A DNA stretch of 64,000 bases from Liopterus haemorrhoidalis. Taxonomy: Eukaryota; Arthropoda; Insecta; Coleoptera; Dytiscidae. Numbering within the stretch: position 1 is the stretch's first letter; each line of letters opens with the position of its first letter. Position numbers and translations under genes: made by a program. The stretch lies in contig OZ020612.1 in assembly GCA_963971575.1 (NCBI GenBank), positions 68,755,869 to 68,819,868 of the forward strand. Direction: 5' to 3'. Under the pieces are notes generated by a model. It was not told the origin of the DNA. It searched no databases and saw only the letters and a program-made list of their open reading frames with translations. This document shows positions 46,037 through 57,800 of the stretch, piece by piece.

Positions 46037-46627
46037 AGTGGGTTTTACACGATTCAATTTATTGATCAATTAATTGAAAAAGTTGACATTCAATTAATTG
46101 ATGTGTGTAAAGTGTAAAAATTTCGTCAATTAATTGACAAAAAAAATTGATCAATTTATTTTGAAAATAGAACAAGTTCTATTTTTCATCCATTTTTTCG
46201 GGAATTCTAGGTATATTTTTATCTGTTAAGATATTGCCAACTGTTTAGTTGTTGCCTAACCTCGAAATATGTAGTTTGTGTTTCGTTTTCAAATGTGATA
46301 GTATCTCGAACGTTCTAATTTACCATCATCTAGGTTATTTCTTTTGTTTTTGTTCACAGTTCGTAACTTTGTACAGATTTTTTCAATATTTTCATTCTGA
46401 TAAATATGTCAACATGTTTTACAGTTGGTAATGTAAATGTTTTCGAAAAAAATTTACAAATATATATATATATTTTTTTAAATTTAATGGCCTTTGCTGC
46501 TGTGGCAATTAGCCAATAAATAAATTGATGTGTGTAAAGTGATGCTTTTGTTTCCAAGGTTACCAATAAATTTTTCAATTTATCAACAAAAAACTTGATC
46601 AATTAATTGAACTGTGTAAAACCAACT
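46037..46627. mobile_element. MITE with TAA duplication, carries a mini-retroposon
   Basis: Termini AGTGGGTTTTACACGATTCA and its near complement ending GTGTAAAACCAACT, with TAA on both sides (46034-46036, 46628-46630). Inner repeats of TTGATCAATTAATTGA. Contains the scrap at 46470-46516. Confidence 0.75.
46470..46516 (-). mobile_element. second copy of the mini-retroposon
   Basis: On the minus strand: TTGGCTAATTGCCACAGCAG, then CAAAGGCCATTAAATTT and an A/T-rich tail. It matches the scrap at 4967-5012 apart from two or three bases. It lies inside a larger MITE (46037-46627). The target duplication cannot be defined because the tail runs into an AT dinucleotide repeat. Confidence 0.7.
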
Positions 46628-47023
46628 TAACAGAAGAGATGGAATGTTATTCTAAAGCATATATCTTCTTATACATTTTGCGTGTATTTCATTCCATCAC
46701 TTGTTATGGAATAACTATTCTATGCTTGTTGTTATTTGTTTTATGTGAGGTAAATTAAATTAAAATTAAACAAATAATAAATAAAAAAATAAGTTTAATT
46801 AATTGATTAATTTGTTATGTAATATAAATTAATTGTTAAGATAAAACGTTTGTTAAAATAATTATGTTATTTTTTTTTTGTGGTGGTCGTGGAGAAAGTA
46901 GGATCTGTGACTCGTTTGGAAGAGAAAATTCGATGCTCGTGGTTCCTCACGCTCGCCTGCGGCTCGCGCTCGTAATGTTCCACTCGCATAGAATTTTCTC
47001 ATTCCAATCTTGTTACAGATTTA

Positions 47024-47230
47024 CTATTCTATCACATTGGACAAACGCTCAGGCAATTTCATAATGCCATCTCTCCAGAAGGTTCCGTCTTTCCTCTCGA
47101 AAAATCTGTCCAGGTGAATTTTGATATCGTCCACAGATGAGAAATTTTTTCCGTTAAGGGAATTTTGTAGAAAGCAGAACAAATGGTAGTCAGATGGTGT
47201 GATGTCTGGACCATATGCTCCGACTACCAT
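47024..47230 (-). pseudogene. mariner transposase C-terminal fragment
   Basis: Reads YGPDITPSDYHLFCFLQNSL, then NGKNFSSVDDIKIHLDRFFE, then WRDGIMKLPERLSNVIE. This is the last part of a mariner D34D transposase, with the third Asp in TPSDYHLF. No terminal repeats found; 5' part lost. Confidence 0.85.
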
Positions 47231-48407
47231 TTGTTCCCCTCTAGATGGCGTAATGGTGGACGTTTGGTATATTGTACTGATATCAGCCAGTACAGTTTTT
47301 TGTTAAGTGTATTTTAAACGTTGACCTTTTGTACATGAAACTCCCTGATATTAAAATCTTTAACTCTTTTATAATTGCATAATGTTCCAAACATCCGCCG
47401 AGTAGCCACCTAGTGTATAAAACTTATACTAAAACCACGTAATAAAACTTAAATCCTTCCACTGATAAAAACACAAGTAAAAATTTCACTAATGCAACTT
47501 GGAATAATTTATATCAAGATTAAAAATTGTCTAACAAATATTGTGACTTACACAATCAGACACATCAAACACACACCTAAGAATAGGTAAATGGTTTTCG
47601 AAAAAACCATTTACAAGACACAAATGCACAGTCATCCAAGCCGCTTAATTATCAATAAGTGAGGTTAAAACATCGTTAAGGAATGTGAGAAATACATTTA
47701 CGCCAAACACATATAATATAACAATAAGAACATGTAAGAAAATAACAAAAAAAAAAAAAAAACAAATAAGATATCCTTCCTAAAGTACGAATAAATTAAA
47801 CACTCGTATAATATATACAGTGATTATTTGTCACACTTATTTGATGGCACTTAACGTGCATAGTACAATTGCACAAAATCCTCTTAATTCCCAAAAATCA
47901 AAAATGAGACCACAATTCTTTTATAACAGGAACAATGTATTGTTTACGTTTATATAAACTGTTTATAAGTCAATTAGAAAATAAAAAATTAAACCAAAAT
48001 AGTGAACAAGCTAAGACTAAAATGAACTTTAAGTTGCCCAATCTTATATTCAAAGAAATCGTTACTACACTAGCCTATTATATATATCGTGATTTATGAA
48101 AACGGACAGTCCTTGACAATAAGTCTGAGGCACCATACAGATTAGGACTACTAGTAATGAGCATCATTTTTATCACCTAGTGCTTTTATTAACACTAGGT
48201 GGCAGTATAGCTAATTTTTCTAAATTATATAGTACGGCTTGTGTAAATTCAAACTTTGTGGTTCAGCTTTCTATATCACAAAACTTCAAAAAAATCAATT
48301 GAAGTATGGAATATCATCATTAGGAATCTGTACGATGTAAATTCAAAAGAAAAACGAAAATAAAGTACTTTAAAATTAAACTATATATGACTCGTGCACA
48401 CTGACAC
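47231..48407. other. AT-rich stretch, no gene seen
   Basis: Only small dyads, such as GTAAATGGTTTTCG pairing with AAAAACCATTTAC near 47587-47614. Confidence 0.5.
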
Positions 48408-48780
48408 CCCAGCAAACATTTTTATACGGGCCAGTACTGGTAAAGCACATACTCCCCGGCATTGAAAGTAATGGGCCAGTACCCCGGTGTCCCCGTGGCC
48501 GTTACTGGCCCATTGATGTATCAGTTGCCGGCCCAGCAAACGGTAAAGTGCAAAATAATCGCATTAGTTGCAAGATTTATTTCTGATGGCTTTAAGTAAA
48601 AAGTATGAGTGAAGAAGAGTGCTTATAAAATGCTGGTAAAGTACTTCGTATAGGCGGAATGCGAAATACAAATGTGAAGTACATTATTAATACTGGCGTT
48701 GCACTTAATTTTGGTGCCAGTAATTTACCAGCATAAAAGCAGTTTGCCAGCATTCGGCCGTTAGTTGAATGTTTGCTGGG
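48408..48780. mobile_element. 373-bp MITE with CCC...GGG ends
   Basis: Termini CCCAGCAAACATT and AATGTTTGCTGGG; a further internal CCCAGCAAACGG at 48531. GC-rich centre with GGGCCAGTAC/GTACTGG pairing. Target duplication not resolved, so the superfamily is open. Confidence 0.65.
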
Positions 48781-48791
48781 ACGACTTCTAA

Positions 48792-49347
48792 TGGCGCGTC
48801 TACATCGAGGCAACATGGTGGCATGCGACCGTTCGATATGTCGCATTCTACCAATGTGCAGCGATCTGATGGGAGCCGTGCGACATGTTGCTCGTTCCCG
48901 TTACTAGGCGGTAAACATCAAAGAGTTTTCGTGCGACACGCTACCACTTCTGAAAGCTACATGTTCGCCATTATAATTTTTGATAGTTGTTATTATAGAA
49001 GTATTTGTTTTTTAAATTAACTAGTGTTGTAAGCGTTGCTGTATCAACAAAAATTATTTAGCAATTTATTTAAGGTAAGTGAGTAAATATAAGTTTTGAG
49101 AAAATAGAGTATGAGAAATAATGATAAACATAATTAAGTAAGGTTATGTTTTTGTTATGGAATTAAAATTTGTAAAATAGTATATATTTATAAATAGTAG
49201 TTATTCAGTAAAGTGACAGATCTCGCAACAATAAACAGTAGCAGGCTCCCAGTGTTGGTGTAGACACTAGCTTGTCAATGCGACATGGTCTCATGATCTC
49301 GGCAGACTTGTCGTATGCTACCATGTTGCCTCAATGTAGACGCGCCA
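48792..49347. mobile_element. 556-bp MITE, TAA target duplication
   Basis: Inverted termini of about 40 bp starting TGGCGCGTCTACATCGAGG and ending CAATGTAGACGCGCCA; TAA at 48789-48791 and 49348-49350. Only 11 bp separate it from the preceding MITE. Confidence 0.8.
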
Positions 49348-49695
49348 TAAGGGCATCATAGACTTGTTATTACTCAATCTCGTGCAACTAGGAGTCGCTT
49401 ACGTCCTTAATGCTGGATTTAAATATAGTGAATGACAGTGGAAGAACCTTGAATGTTTCAACGGTAAAAGATAACGAACAGACGTAATCGTTCGCCTTCG
49501 TTGAAATTCGGACCAGGGTTTAAAAGTTGTCCAATATCAATATGAACACATGCTTAAATTTTAAATGTATTCTATCGCGTTCGTTCGCGACGTTAATCCG
49601 GCATAAGATGAATTTATACGCGAACAAATACCATGTACACCCCACCGGACAAAAGAAGAACGCGCAAACGTCGAAAGGCAACACTCGCACGCACT
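49348..49695. other. spacer, no gene seen
   Basis: Somewhat GC-richer than its neighbours (49550-49700), with an open frame that has no recognisable motif. Confidence 0.4.
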
Positions 49696-50251
49696 GGGGT
49701 ACGTTCCAAAATATAAGTCTTGGAGTTCGAGTTTACTCAGATAATGTGGTCATGTGATCAGGTTTTGGAACGGCGATGTTAAGGTTAAGAGTGCTTATAT
49801 GAAAATTCCCGCTAAAATATTGTCAACACGATAATAATTATTAATATCTTTAAATAGTGATGGATAAAAAGAGTATTATTTCTGCTGATTTGAGTCAACA
49901 ACTGTTCAACAACGTATATCTATTAACGTTAATTTTAATAAATATTTATAAACTATTGTATAATAAATACCTATTTATAATTAAGTATAAGATTTCATTT
50001 TTATTCCAGAATCATGAATTTCTCTCATTTTTTCCATGATTCCTGTTTTTTCTGTTAATTTCGATATGTCAAAACTTACATTATATGCGTACGCATTCTG
50101 CGCATGAGAGTAAATATTGCCCACCTTGCAAGCAGAGTTAAAAGAGTGAACTCTAGAGTTAACTCAAACCGGAAACTCGAATGTTTTGGAACAATCTTAC
50201 TAAACTTAGAGTTAAGTTTAGAGTAAACTCCATAGGTTTGGAACGTACCCC
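49696..50251. mobile_element. MITE with GGGGTACGTTCCAAA ends
   Basis: GGGGTACGTTCCAAA at the left and TTTGGAACGTACCCC at the right; inner GAGTTTACTC also pairs with GAGTAAACTC. About 555 bp, non-coding; target duplication unclear. Confidence 0.65.
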
Positions 50252-50338
50252 TGGTGAATGAGAGTCGTGATGTAAGAATGTAATGCCTAGTAAGCAGGCT
50301 CGTTCACTTACTAGACAAACTTCTCCACCAACTAATGA

Positions 50339-50838
50339 TGCGTTATGAACCTCCAAATTATAAATTAGAATTAACGTAAAATTAGTACTTAACACAAAAT
50401 TTGTACGTAAAAATTAAGCAGCATTCACAATAAAAATTAATAAATTAAGCCACTGACAGATATTTTTATCGATTTCTACTTTATCGATAGATATTTGGCA
50501 GCTGTTTACATTTGCTAATGAGTTTTTGAGTGTTTCATAGTTCTGAAAAGAATTAAAATAGAGGAAAAATTTATATTTATACTCATAGAAAACATAAAGA
50601 TGTGGATAGAAGCAAAAAAATATGGTCATAGAAATTTTTAGGTTGACAAGTGCTTACTGCGCATGCGTCAATTATAAATTAACGTAAAGGTTTGAAGTCT
50701 ACAAACATCTAATTTTAATTTATAAGTATAAGTATTAATTTTGAAGGTTGTGAACGATATCGTACAGTTACGTATAACAAACATTTACGTTAATTCTAAG
50801 TACTAATTCTAATTCCTAATTTTGAGGTTCTGAACGCA
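50339..50838. mobile_element. MITE with TGCGTTATGAACCTC ends
   Basis: TGCGTTATGAACCTCCAAA at the left against the complement of TTTTGAGGTTCTGAACGCA at the right; the pairing continues through AATTAGAATTAACGTAAA. About 500 bp, non-coding. Confidence 0.65.
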
Positions 50839-51673
50839 GTATAAGGACATCCAAATACCACTATCCATCAAGAAATATGCACAAGATTAAACGGGAGATT
50901 TTATGGTAATTATTATAGTACTTATATATAATAACGTAGCAAATATATAATAATGAATATTACACTATTAGCAAAGAATATTATATACTATAAATAATAT
51001 TTAAAAAAATCTTTGAATAAATAATTTGTTACAGCGCCTAGGTGGCACAGAAAATGTGTAACGTTTTGATCAATCCTATTATTTTTGTATAAGTGAACAC
51101 TGTATTGGAAACTGAAAAGTGGTGTCCGGGAAATAAACCCGTGTCCCTGTACCACGTAGGCATTCAACACGGAAACTCTCAAAACTATCTAAAACACGAC
51201 ATTTTGGCGTATAAAGCTGCAGAAAGCTGCGCCAGATAAAATTTGTAAGAAAAACCCGTCAGACCGCTATATTTCTTCAGGTTTAGCGATTAACTATTAA
51301 AAATTGTAGCAGTCAAAATAACTTGTCACTTCATATTTCATTCACATTGAACAAAATTTATCAGCTTACTGATAGCGTGATACCCGACGTCATTCAAAAG
51401 AACAATTTTGACGTCGGACTAATTAATAAATAGGCTTCTGCTATTCAAAAAATATAACTACCTCTAGTTTAGAAAAGTAGTCTGTATGAAATTCCTGTTT
51501 GTTCTAAATATGTATGAAGTATTCATTTGAGAAGTTCCTCGAATACATTATAACTGGATAAGTTAAGTTCATATTAATCTTCAACATGTCACTATTTTAG
51601 ACAAGTACCCACTTGATTTATAAATCATGCAAAACGTTTCTCCATTTTGTTGATTTAGTCCTACTTACAACCA
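50839..51673. other. region past the 3' end of Rfx
   Basis: Will include the Rfx 3' UTR, but no canonical polyadenylation hexamer is close to the stop. A tRNA-like fragment lies at about 51118-51175 (minus; GGGTTTATTTCCCGGACACC), sharing GTGGTGTCCGGGAA with 5912-5925. Confidence 0.4.
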
Positions 51674-51832
51674 CTAGCTGATTTTCATTCTTTTTGTATT
51701 AGATTCTGTTGAACCTGAAGCCCCATGCTTATTATTAAGGTGGGTAGACAATGCGACTCCTCCATTACATGATGGCATGTCTTCTCCGAATAAATCAAAT
51801 TTCGAATCTATTGGTTCTGGTTCATTCAGCTT
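51674..51832 (-). CDS. Rfx: Rfx exon 11 (stop codon)
   Basis: Residues 656-707, stop TAG at 51674-51676. [20 protein letters not shown] and a C-terminus TKRMKIS. This low-conservation acidic/serine tail resembles the variable C-termini of RFX proteins; it follows in phase from EGN. Acceptor TTGTTACAG. Confidence 0.85.
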   Translation of the reverse strand, partial: KLNEPEPIDSKFDLFGEDMPSCNGGVALSTHLNNKHGASGSTESNTKRMKIS

Positions 51833-54800
51833 CTGTAACAACGTACAAATAAGAATACAGTCATCGCTCGCTTAACGTACATCCGTACTTAACGATGATA
51901 CGTACATGATTAATTACGGATCCTATGTCGTACGAACGTACACGTTGTTCGTACGAACGTACATTGCGCAACATGAAAATGTCGATTTTGTACGAACGTA
52001 CACATTGTCCGCGCGAACGTACATCGCGTCACACGAAAACATCGTTTTCGTATTTGATATGGCAACTTTATGGTTAAAAAAAAGGGAAAAGAAATAGCAC
52101 ACAATGTATAATAGAATTCACGAAAAATGTCCGATTATTAAATGACGGGAACGCATTTAACTTTGAAAGAGTAAACTTAACGTAAAATTTGTTTGAATAA
52201 AACTTGCAGATTTTAAAATTTTGTACAAAAAAAGTTTCTTACACTTTTTTTTCATGAATGATCATTTGCAAGATATTGAAGTTTATTAAATTAATGCCCC
52301 TAATATTTTCGTAAATCCGAATAGAACAGTAAACACGTAGTACCAACATATAAATACATGTTAAAAAAATAAAAATAAACTATACATTATATAAAATAAA
52401 CATGTTTAGAAAAATAAATAAGTACTTAAAATATTATTATTTGTTGTTTTTAATTAGAAATTTGTCCATTGTCAATTGTACCGCAGTTTTCTTTTTGTCT
52501 TGATATAAAAGTTTATAACAAGCGGTGCTATTGCGTATATTATTAACAACACTGAAACTTCTATCAATATCCGGGTCCGAATTCTCGATAGTATCAATGA
52601 GTTCTTCCACTTTGCCTAATATTTCACTGTTTTTAGTTGTATTTCGGTTGTTTCGTTCTCGGTTTTTGGGTCTTATTTTACAGTTCTCATTTGCTCTTGT
52701 AGTTCTAATAACTCATTAGATGTGAGTTCGTCCGCATGTGATTCAAACAAATCGTTAATATCTTCAGTGTCCACATTCAGTTCCAATTTTTTTTTTAAAT
52801 ACATATGAATACACTGCTGTATATTCACACACAGAAAAGCACTCGTAAATACGTGTACATATTCGGCTGCGTTCGACGTATTTCTTCTCTGTAAGTGTGA
52901 GTGAAGGGGGAAAATTGAAAGTTGGTAACACTGTATTTCAAGCTTCATACGCATATCTTGCCTAAATATAACTTCAAAACAATCAATGAATATTGGTCAT
53001 TTATACAAAAAAAATGTACGTTCGTGCGAACAAATGTACGTTCATACGAAAAAATGTACGTTCGGATGAACATAGGGACCGAAAGTATGTACCAATTAGT
53101 CGTATTTACATGCATTTATACGGAAATATACTGTCCGATTAACGTATGGGAATCTGTGTACGCATTGTGTACGTTAAGCGGGCGCTGACTGTATTAAATA
53201 AATAGACATAGCACAGACTACAATACAATACGAGCTCGAGCGTACGACCGGTATTTATTGTCACTTACATTTCCTTCGGTCATCACTGCTATTGGCGTTA
53301 CTCCAGTTGCTTGGGCTACTTGATGTTCAATTAAGTAAAACATATACTCATCATACAGCAAGCGTATCAGGTGAAATGAACCAAAACTTGCCGCTGATCT
53401 TAATGTTAAATCTCGAATTACCATAGAACTGCAACAAATATTATGTAATAATATAAAATAAGAAATTAGAAATAAGGAAACAAATTTCAAATTTGTTATT
53501 TATCTAAAAATATTTGAAATTACCTATAAAAAGACCATTTTAGTAAAAACTGTCTGGCTGCTTTTGAATAATTTGGTTTTCCTTCGTATGGTTTGAGCGC
53601 TGTCTGTACGACATTCTTCAACCACACGGCCCACTGTTCCAGTGAATTTTGTTGTTGTAAAGTTAATTTAAAATCGGCTTCTAAACGCTGTACAATCTGG
53701 TAATCACACTGGCATACCCATGATGCTTGTTCCTAGAAAATACAAATTAATTTAATTTAAAATCATATCCCCAAGCTACACAGTGCAAAAATAGTAATAT
53801 TTTCAACTTTTTGCTTAGTAAAATGGCATTGGTTCTTCGATATTTACCCACACAATAAACGCCAAAGTATAATTTTACTTTTCTTTTTCAATAAAATTAA
53901 AATTATTGGTCAGTATAAATAATAAAATTGCTGTATTATTATTTTGATTGGTAGTTTTTATTGAATAGTATCTTTGTTTGATCAGCAACCTTTATTATAT
54001 TAAATTTTTAACCTTGTTTCTAATTCTGTATCTTAGGTTATAACCCAAGCGTTAAGTTCTAACTTTTTAACCCGAATATGTTGAAGCTGGAAAGTCGGCA
54101 TTCGAATAATGTTACTGATTCCGATTCCAGAAGCACCAAAATTTCTTCCAACTACTCCAACACCACAACCCTGCTTTTCACTACATAAAACAATAAATAA
54201 TTATAAAATAAGTAATTTTACCTGCACATTGTGAAAATCAACTCTGTTTAAATCTGTCAACATCTGAGCTATTTGAGTTCCGTTGTGCAAAACTGCTCTA
54301 GCTGCCTGTGCCAAATGATTAAGTGACGTGTATCTTCGTAAGCTCTGACTAAAAGCGGATACAGCTGATAATTTCGCTGTGAGCATAGTTGCTGGACATC
54401 CATTCATTGCTGAAGTTAACCAACTTTCTAAGCCTAGCAAAAAGAAATGTTTTGTAATATTTTATGCAAACACATACTTTATGAATTTATTTCGGTAATA
54501 ACGTGTTGATGTAAATTGTTTCTATGGTCTATTTCAAAGTAGAAAAAAGTAGATAGCGCTGCGAACCGAGTACGATTTACACTGATCAAATACAGTATAG
54601 CGGGAAATTTAAAATAAGTTACAACTAGGGCATGGGCGTAGCAACTGGGTTAGCAAGTGATTTTTTTTTTTAATATAAAAAAGGTTAATAAGAAATTGAA
54701 ATAAACAAGGCAGATAATACACTTACGTTATTTATACGACATAAATTCAGTTTAATGGGAAATTTGAAAAAGTTAAAAAAATATTTATTTTAAAAATTAT

Positions 54801-57800
54801 GTACTATTTATAAAAAGAGAGATTTGGCTAAAAGAGTTTAAACAAAGCAATAAAACAAACAATATATCTTCAGAGCTAAAGTTTCTTATTTAAATAATTA
54901 TTGTAAATAAAAATTAAAAATATATGTATATATGAAGGTCTAAAAATTATATCAATAACTTCTTCTTTGGGCACAATCAGTTGGGCTGTCTTTTGGCCTC
55001 ACATTAGTCCACTCTTTTGATATGTTAATTATCAAGTGTCAAAAAATATAAATATGTCAGATAACCTAAAAAATATATAACTGCGTAAAAACAAATTACA
55101 TGGAGAATTTTCTCCATAAAATCTACGCCAAGAATATAAATAAAAGTCTAAATATGTAAATAATAACAAAATATATGAGAAAAATTAAATAATATAAATA
55201 TTATATATTTCCAATGTACGACACTGAACATCTGTCAACTTGGACTAAAAACAATATTTTTACAGTGTAATAGGGATGTCGATCTAAACCAATCCGAAGC
55301 AAGGACAAACAGCTCCTATCTTCTTACACACATTTTTCTACTTTGAAATAAACCATAGTATTATGTTTTTAAGCAAACATAGTCCCTGGGTGGGCGTGAA
55401 CCGCACTACATATGTTTCGCTAGTCAACTCATCTGCATAAACACGACCTACGGAAGTTTCAAGTTATGTTCGAAATTTTGTACTGTAAATGAAATAATAG
55501 TTTTAACTATTATATATAATCAGATCAATTCTGTAAAAAGTTACTATAACAGTTACCGTGTAGTAACGTTACTACAAGATAACTTTTATAGTGACTTTAA
55601 TAGTAACTTTAACATTTTTCGTATTCTGTAATATCCAACTGTAGTGACGTCGCTATGAAAGTTATATCTTAGTGACAGTTACTGAGAAAAGAATGAAGTT
55701 AGTTACAGAAGTATCAACAAGTGTCAACAAAGGAAAATACATCGTTATATGTTTACTTACTTTTTGCAAAATTTCTAATCGCTTGCGTTAATGAACTTGG
55801 TATTGGTCTAAGAACATCTGGCAGTAAAACTTGCACTAAGTTTTGATAAAATTGCATATCTACTGTACGCATAAATTGTTGTACAGGTTCTAGAGCACAC
55901 AGAGCAAACAGTTTTGATTTTGACAGGTACTTTTCTTCTTCGCATTCGTCATTGTTATTATCTTGTGCACGCCAAAATTCCCTCCACAGTGATTCTACAG
56001 TTGCAAATTCCAGGCTTAACACTGCGTCCAAAAATGCTTCACAATGCTCACGATAAATGGATCTGGAAAATAAAAACATAATATAAAATAAAATAAAATA
56101 AATAAAATTACACAGTCAAATAAAATGAAATTTTTGTCTTGGTGCCGGAAAAATAAGAACTAATATTTTTGATACGCTGATTCCAAAAATACCTGGCTTT
56201 TTTTCGTAGCAGCTCTAATTTTTTAGATACAAACTAATTGATTTTAGTTTTTAATCTAAAAATGCTAAACTTGCTCCTTGGAAAGTAAAGTAGATATACA
56301 AAATATCCTTGCTTTTTATGTCTTTTGGAACAGCAGAGCTAAGGATCAGCCCTGGGTTAACAGAAATTGGGCTTTAAGAAATGTCATAATTCAAGAAAAA
56401 CAAAACGTAATCAAAGAACCTTTGGTTGCGAGAGAAAAAAACATATTTCCACCCTTGTATATCAAGTTGAGACTGATGACACAATTTATGAAGGTTTTAA
56501 ATCGAGATGGATTTTGTTTTGGCTACTTCACACGTAAATTTCCTGGGATTAGCACAAAAAAACTGAAATCCGGAATATTTTATGATCCTCAGATAAGGCA
56601 GCTTATTAAAGATCCACAATTTACCTAATTCAATACCTAATGAGATTGAATCTAAATGCTTGGTATAAGTAGTTCAAAATATTCTTGGAAAACATAAGGA
56701 AGAGAATTACATAGAATTAGTGGAAAATATGCTTTCCAACTTTCAATATTCTCGGTTGTTACATAAGCATAAAAGTTCATTATCTCCACAACTACTTAGA
56801 TCGGTTACCAGAAAACCTTGGTGATTTTAGTGAAAAAAGGGGGAAAGATTCCTTCAGGACATTAAAACTATGGAAGATCAAGGAAGATGAGATAGCCATA
56901 TGATGGCCGATTACTGTTGGATTCTTCAGCGAGACTGTCCTGGTAAACTCCATGCTAGAAAATCGTATAAAAGAAAATTTTTAAGTGATAAATGAAGAAT
57001 GTATATTTATCTACTTTGTGAAATAAATACCTTACTTTGTATTTTTTGTTTTTAGCTAGCAGTTGGAACAAATAGTAATAGTAATAACGTGAAATGTTAA
57101 ACAATAAGATGATTTTATTTTAAAAGAGGCCAATATAGCGTATCTCAAAAACTAGAACTTATAGACCAAATCTGACGGCAATTTTGGATTCTGCACCAAA
57201 AAATTACCTAGAAACGGTTAAAAAAAAGGCACCAAAATGCCTGTTGGACAGTGTTATATCTCATTTAACATGCATTTTTTGCTGGGTTAATATAGGACTT
57301 GTGTGAAAGCAGAAGATATTTCAACTCATAACATACTTTGGCTGAGAAATTATACAAGCTCTCTTACCTTAAAGTGTCAACATCTTCCATACTACAATCC
57401 TCAGGTAAGGCAGAATTAAAATGTATGTCAGGAAACTCCGGAATAGCCCCACTACCTTCCCCAAGATATCCATGATGTTGTGAAAGTAACGGTGCAGCAG
57501 GATCGAAGTTGTCAGAGTTTCGTTTAAATCTTCCAGATCCATGATTACCCTTACTACCAGAGATACTTCCACCAGAACTCTGCATACAGCCAGAACTTCT
57601 ACTGTCGTCTACAGTGCCAGTTAAATTTGAACCAGGTTTTACTCGAATACCATAGTAGTGATATTTTGAATTACCCCTGAAATTAAGATTAAGAATTAAG
57701 TCATATTTCAAATTGTAGAAATGTTGGACAAATAAAATTTGAGTTTCAAAATATTGAAAATGTAAACTAAACTTAGGGCCGAGAGTTCCATTTCCTAATA

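Noticed and set aside
46864..47064. Plus-strand 66-codon frame
   Set aside because: No motif; partly overlaps the mariner remnant in antisense.
51925..52030. Short regularly spaced repeats considered as a CRISPR array
   Set aside because: The genome is eukaryotic, the repeats are palindromic and inside a Tigger transposon, and spacers are not uniform.
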